From Tritrichomonas musculus (Eukaryota > Parabasalia > Tritrichomonadida > Tritrichomonadidae), in the NCBI GenBank assembly GCA_039105265.1, contig JAPFFF010000001.1, positions 5,518,001 through 5,582,000 of the forward strand: 64,000 bases of DNA. Direction: 5' to 3'. This document shows, piece after piece, positions 63,419-64,000 of this stretch. How positions within the stretch are numbered: the stretch's first letter is position 1; the number at the start of each line of letters is the position of its first letter. The notes beneath the pieces are model-generated. The model was given only the letters and a program-made list of their open reading frames with translations, was not told the origin of the DNA and did no database searches. A program made the translations under genes and the position numbers.

Positions 63419-63679
63419 TTAGGATGAATTTGGCTCCTGATATTCATTTGAAAGAGAATGTGATGTTTCTCCTTGATTTTGATCATTTAAAGCAATTGGC
63501 TGACTTTCTGAATAGTTTGGTAGATTTTCTTGATCAAAATTTGAAGAACTTGTTTTATGAATTGTATCAGAAGTAAATTGTGAGCTGGTTTGGTTTTTAA
63601 GTTTATTTGAATACCAAGTTACCCAAGGGTTATCCATACATTGGATTGTTTTCCAACAATGGTCCTTTTCTTGTGACAT
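63419..63679 (-). CDS. Hypothetical protein, 86 aa, S/Q/N-rich
   Basis: An ATG-started ORF beginning MSQEKDHCWKTIQCMDNPWV, then TWYSNKLKNQ and a serine/glutamine/asparagine-rich disordered tail. It has no signal peptide or known domain. The W- and C-containing N-terminus looks like real coding sequence, the tail like a disordered region. It may be a short gene or a truncated one. No same-strand neighbour supports a role. Confidence 0.4.
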   Translation of the reverse strand: MSQEKDHCWKTIQCMDNPWVTWYSNKLKNQTSSQFTSDTIHKTSSSNFDQENLPNYSESQPIALNDQNQGETSHSLSNEYQEPNSS

Positions 63680-64000
63680 TCTGTAATAAACTTGAAATCA
63701 AAATCTATTTTTTTTTTGAATTTTATAAGAAATATTTAAAACGCCAATATATTAATTTTTGTGAGAAATAAAATCAAATATTTAATATTTTAATATATAT
63801 TATTAATCAAAATAGTAATATTAATTTTTAAAAGCATTTTTTGCTTTATATTTAATAAGATAAAAATAGAATTAGTACAGAAGGTATCATTTATCATCAA
63901 AGTTAGGAATTTTAACAGACATGAGATAATTTTTTCCTCATCAATCTATTTCTAAGACTGTATCATCAAATTTTGGATTGTTGTGAATTGCATTTATAAT

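Overview
The window is very AT-rich eukaryotic DNA from a parabasalid protist (a trichomonad, closer in flavour to Tritrichomonas/Trichomonas than to any other group I can name). The case rests on intron-less genes, BspA-type leucine-rich repeat proteins joined to trichomonad ankyrin-like N-termini (the 'SNNHHR..NFF' motif), a Pmp-like 'GGA(I/L)Y' beta-helix surface protein, initiator-like TCA(C/T)T motifs just before some start codons, and a very heavy load of DNA transposons. No rRNA, tRNA or CRISPR was seen.

Layout. 0-4.3 kb: MULE-type miniature elements next to a decayed BspA gene and two low-complexity ORFs. 4.3-6.7 kb: AT desert with a Sel1-repeat relic. 6.7-7.5 kb: an intact maltose/galactoside O-acetyltransferase-like gene with a presequence-like N-terminus. 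8.4-13.1 kb: three element remnants (a 175-bp MITE, a dead MULE transposase, a 584-bp MITE) and acidic coding fragments of unknown origin. 13.5-27.7 kb: the main intact host gene block, four large genes built around NAD+: an ADP-ribosyltransferase-like protein, a tandem nicotinamide-riboside-kinase-like protein, a LIM-domain PARP, and a pseudokinase fused to the same ADP-ribosyltransferase-like module. 28.6-29.7 kb: a dead HECT ubiquitin ligase. 29.75-36.9 kb: a three-level nest of inverted-repeat elements with a DDE transposase at its core. 37.76-49.73 kb: one 12-kb Mutator-like element (MULE) with a perfect 9-bp target-site duplication, an intact 1501-codon transposase containing a ~600-residue glutamine-rich repeat block, and two large satellite arrays flanking the gene. 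50-52.2 kb: dispersed repeats and another MITE. 52.3-54.2 kb: an intact secreted GH20 beta-N-acetylhexosaminidase. 55.2-62.5 kb: two BspA/ankyrin genes around a Pmp-like gene, with the second BspA gene and the Pmp gene broken. 62.7-63.7 kb: a Rab-like relic and a small unknown ORF.

How parts fit together. In the NAD block a putative NMN-forming kinase is divergently paired (274 bp apart) with a PARP, which consumes NAD+, and is flanked by two further ADP-ribosyltransferase-like genes. The NR-kinase gene and the pseudokinase fusion also share a repeated 3' flank. This is the best candidate for a coherent functional neighbourhood here. The other theme is transposon architecture. Seven elements are delimited by terminal inverted repeats and target-site duplications that can be read directly: 9-bp for MULE types, 8-bp for three others, 10-bp for one MITE and TA for a Tc1/mariner-like MITE. 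All functional calls are by eye from motifs, with no database search.
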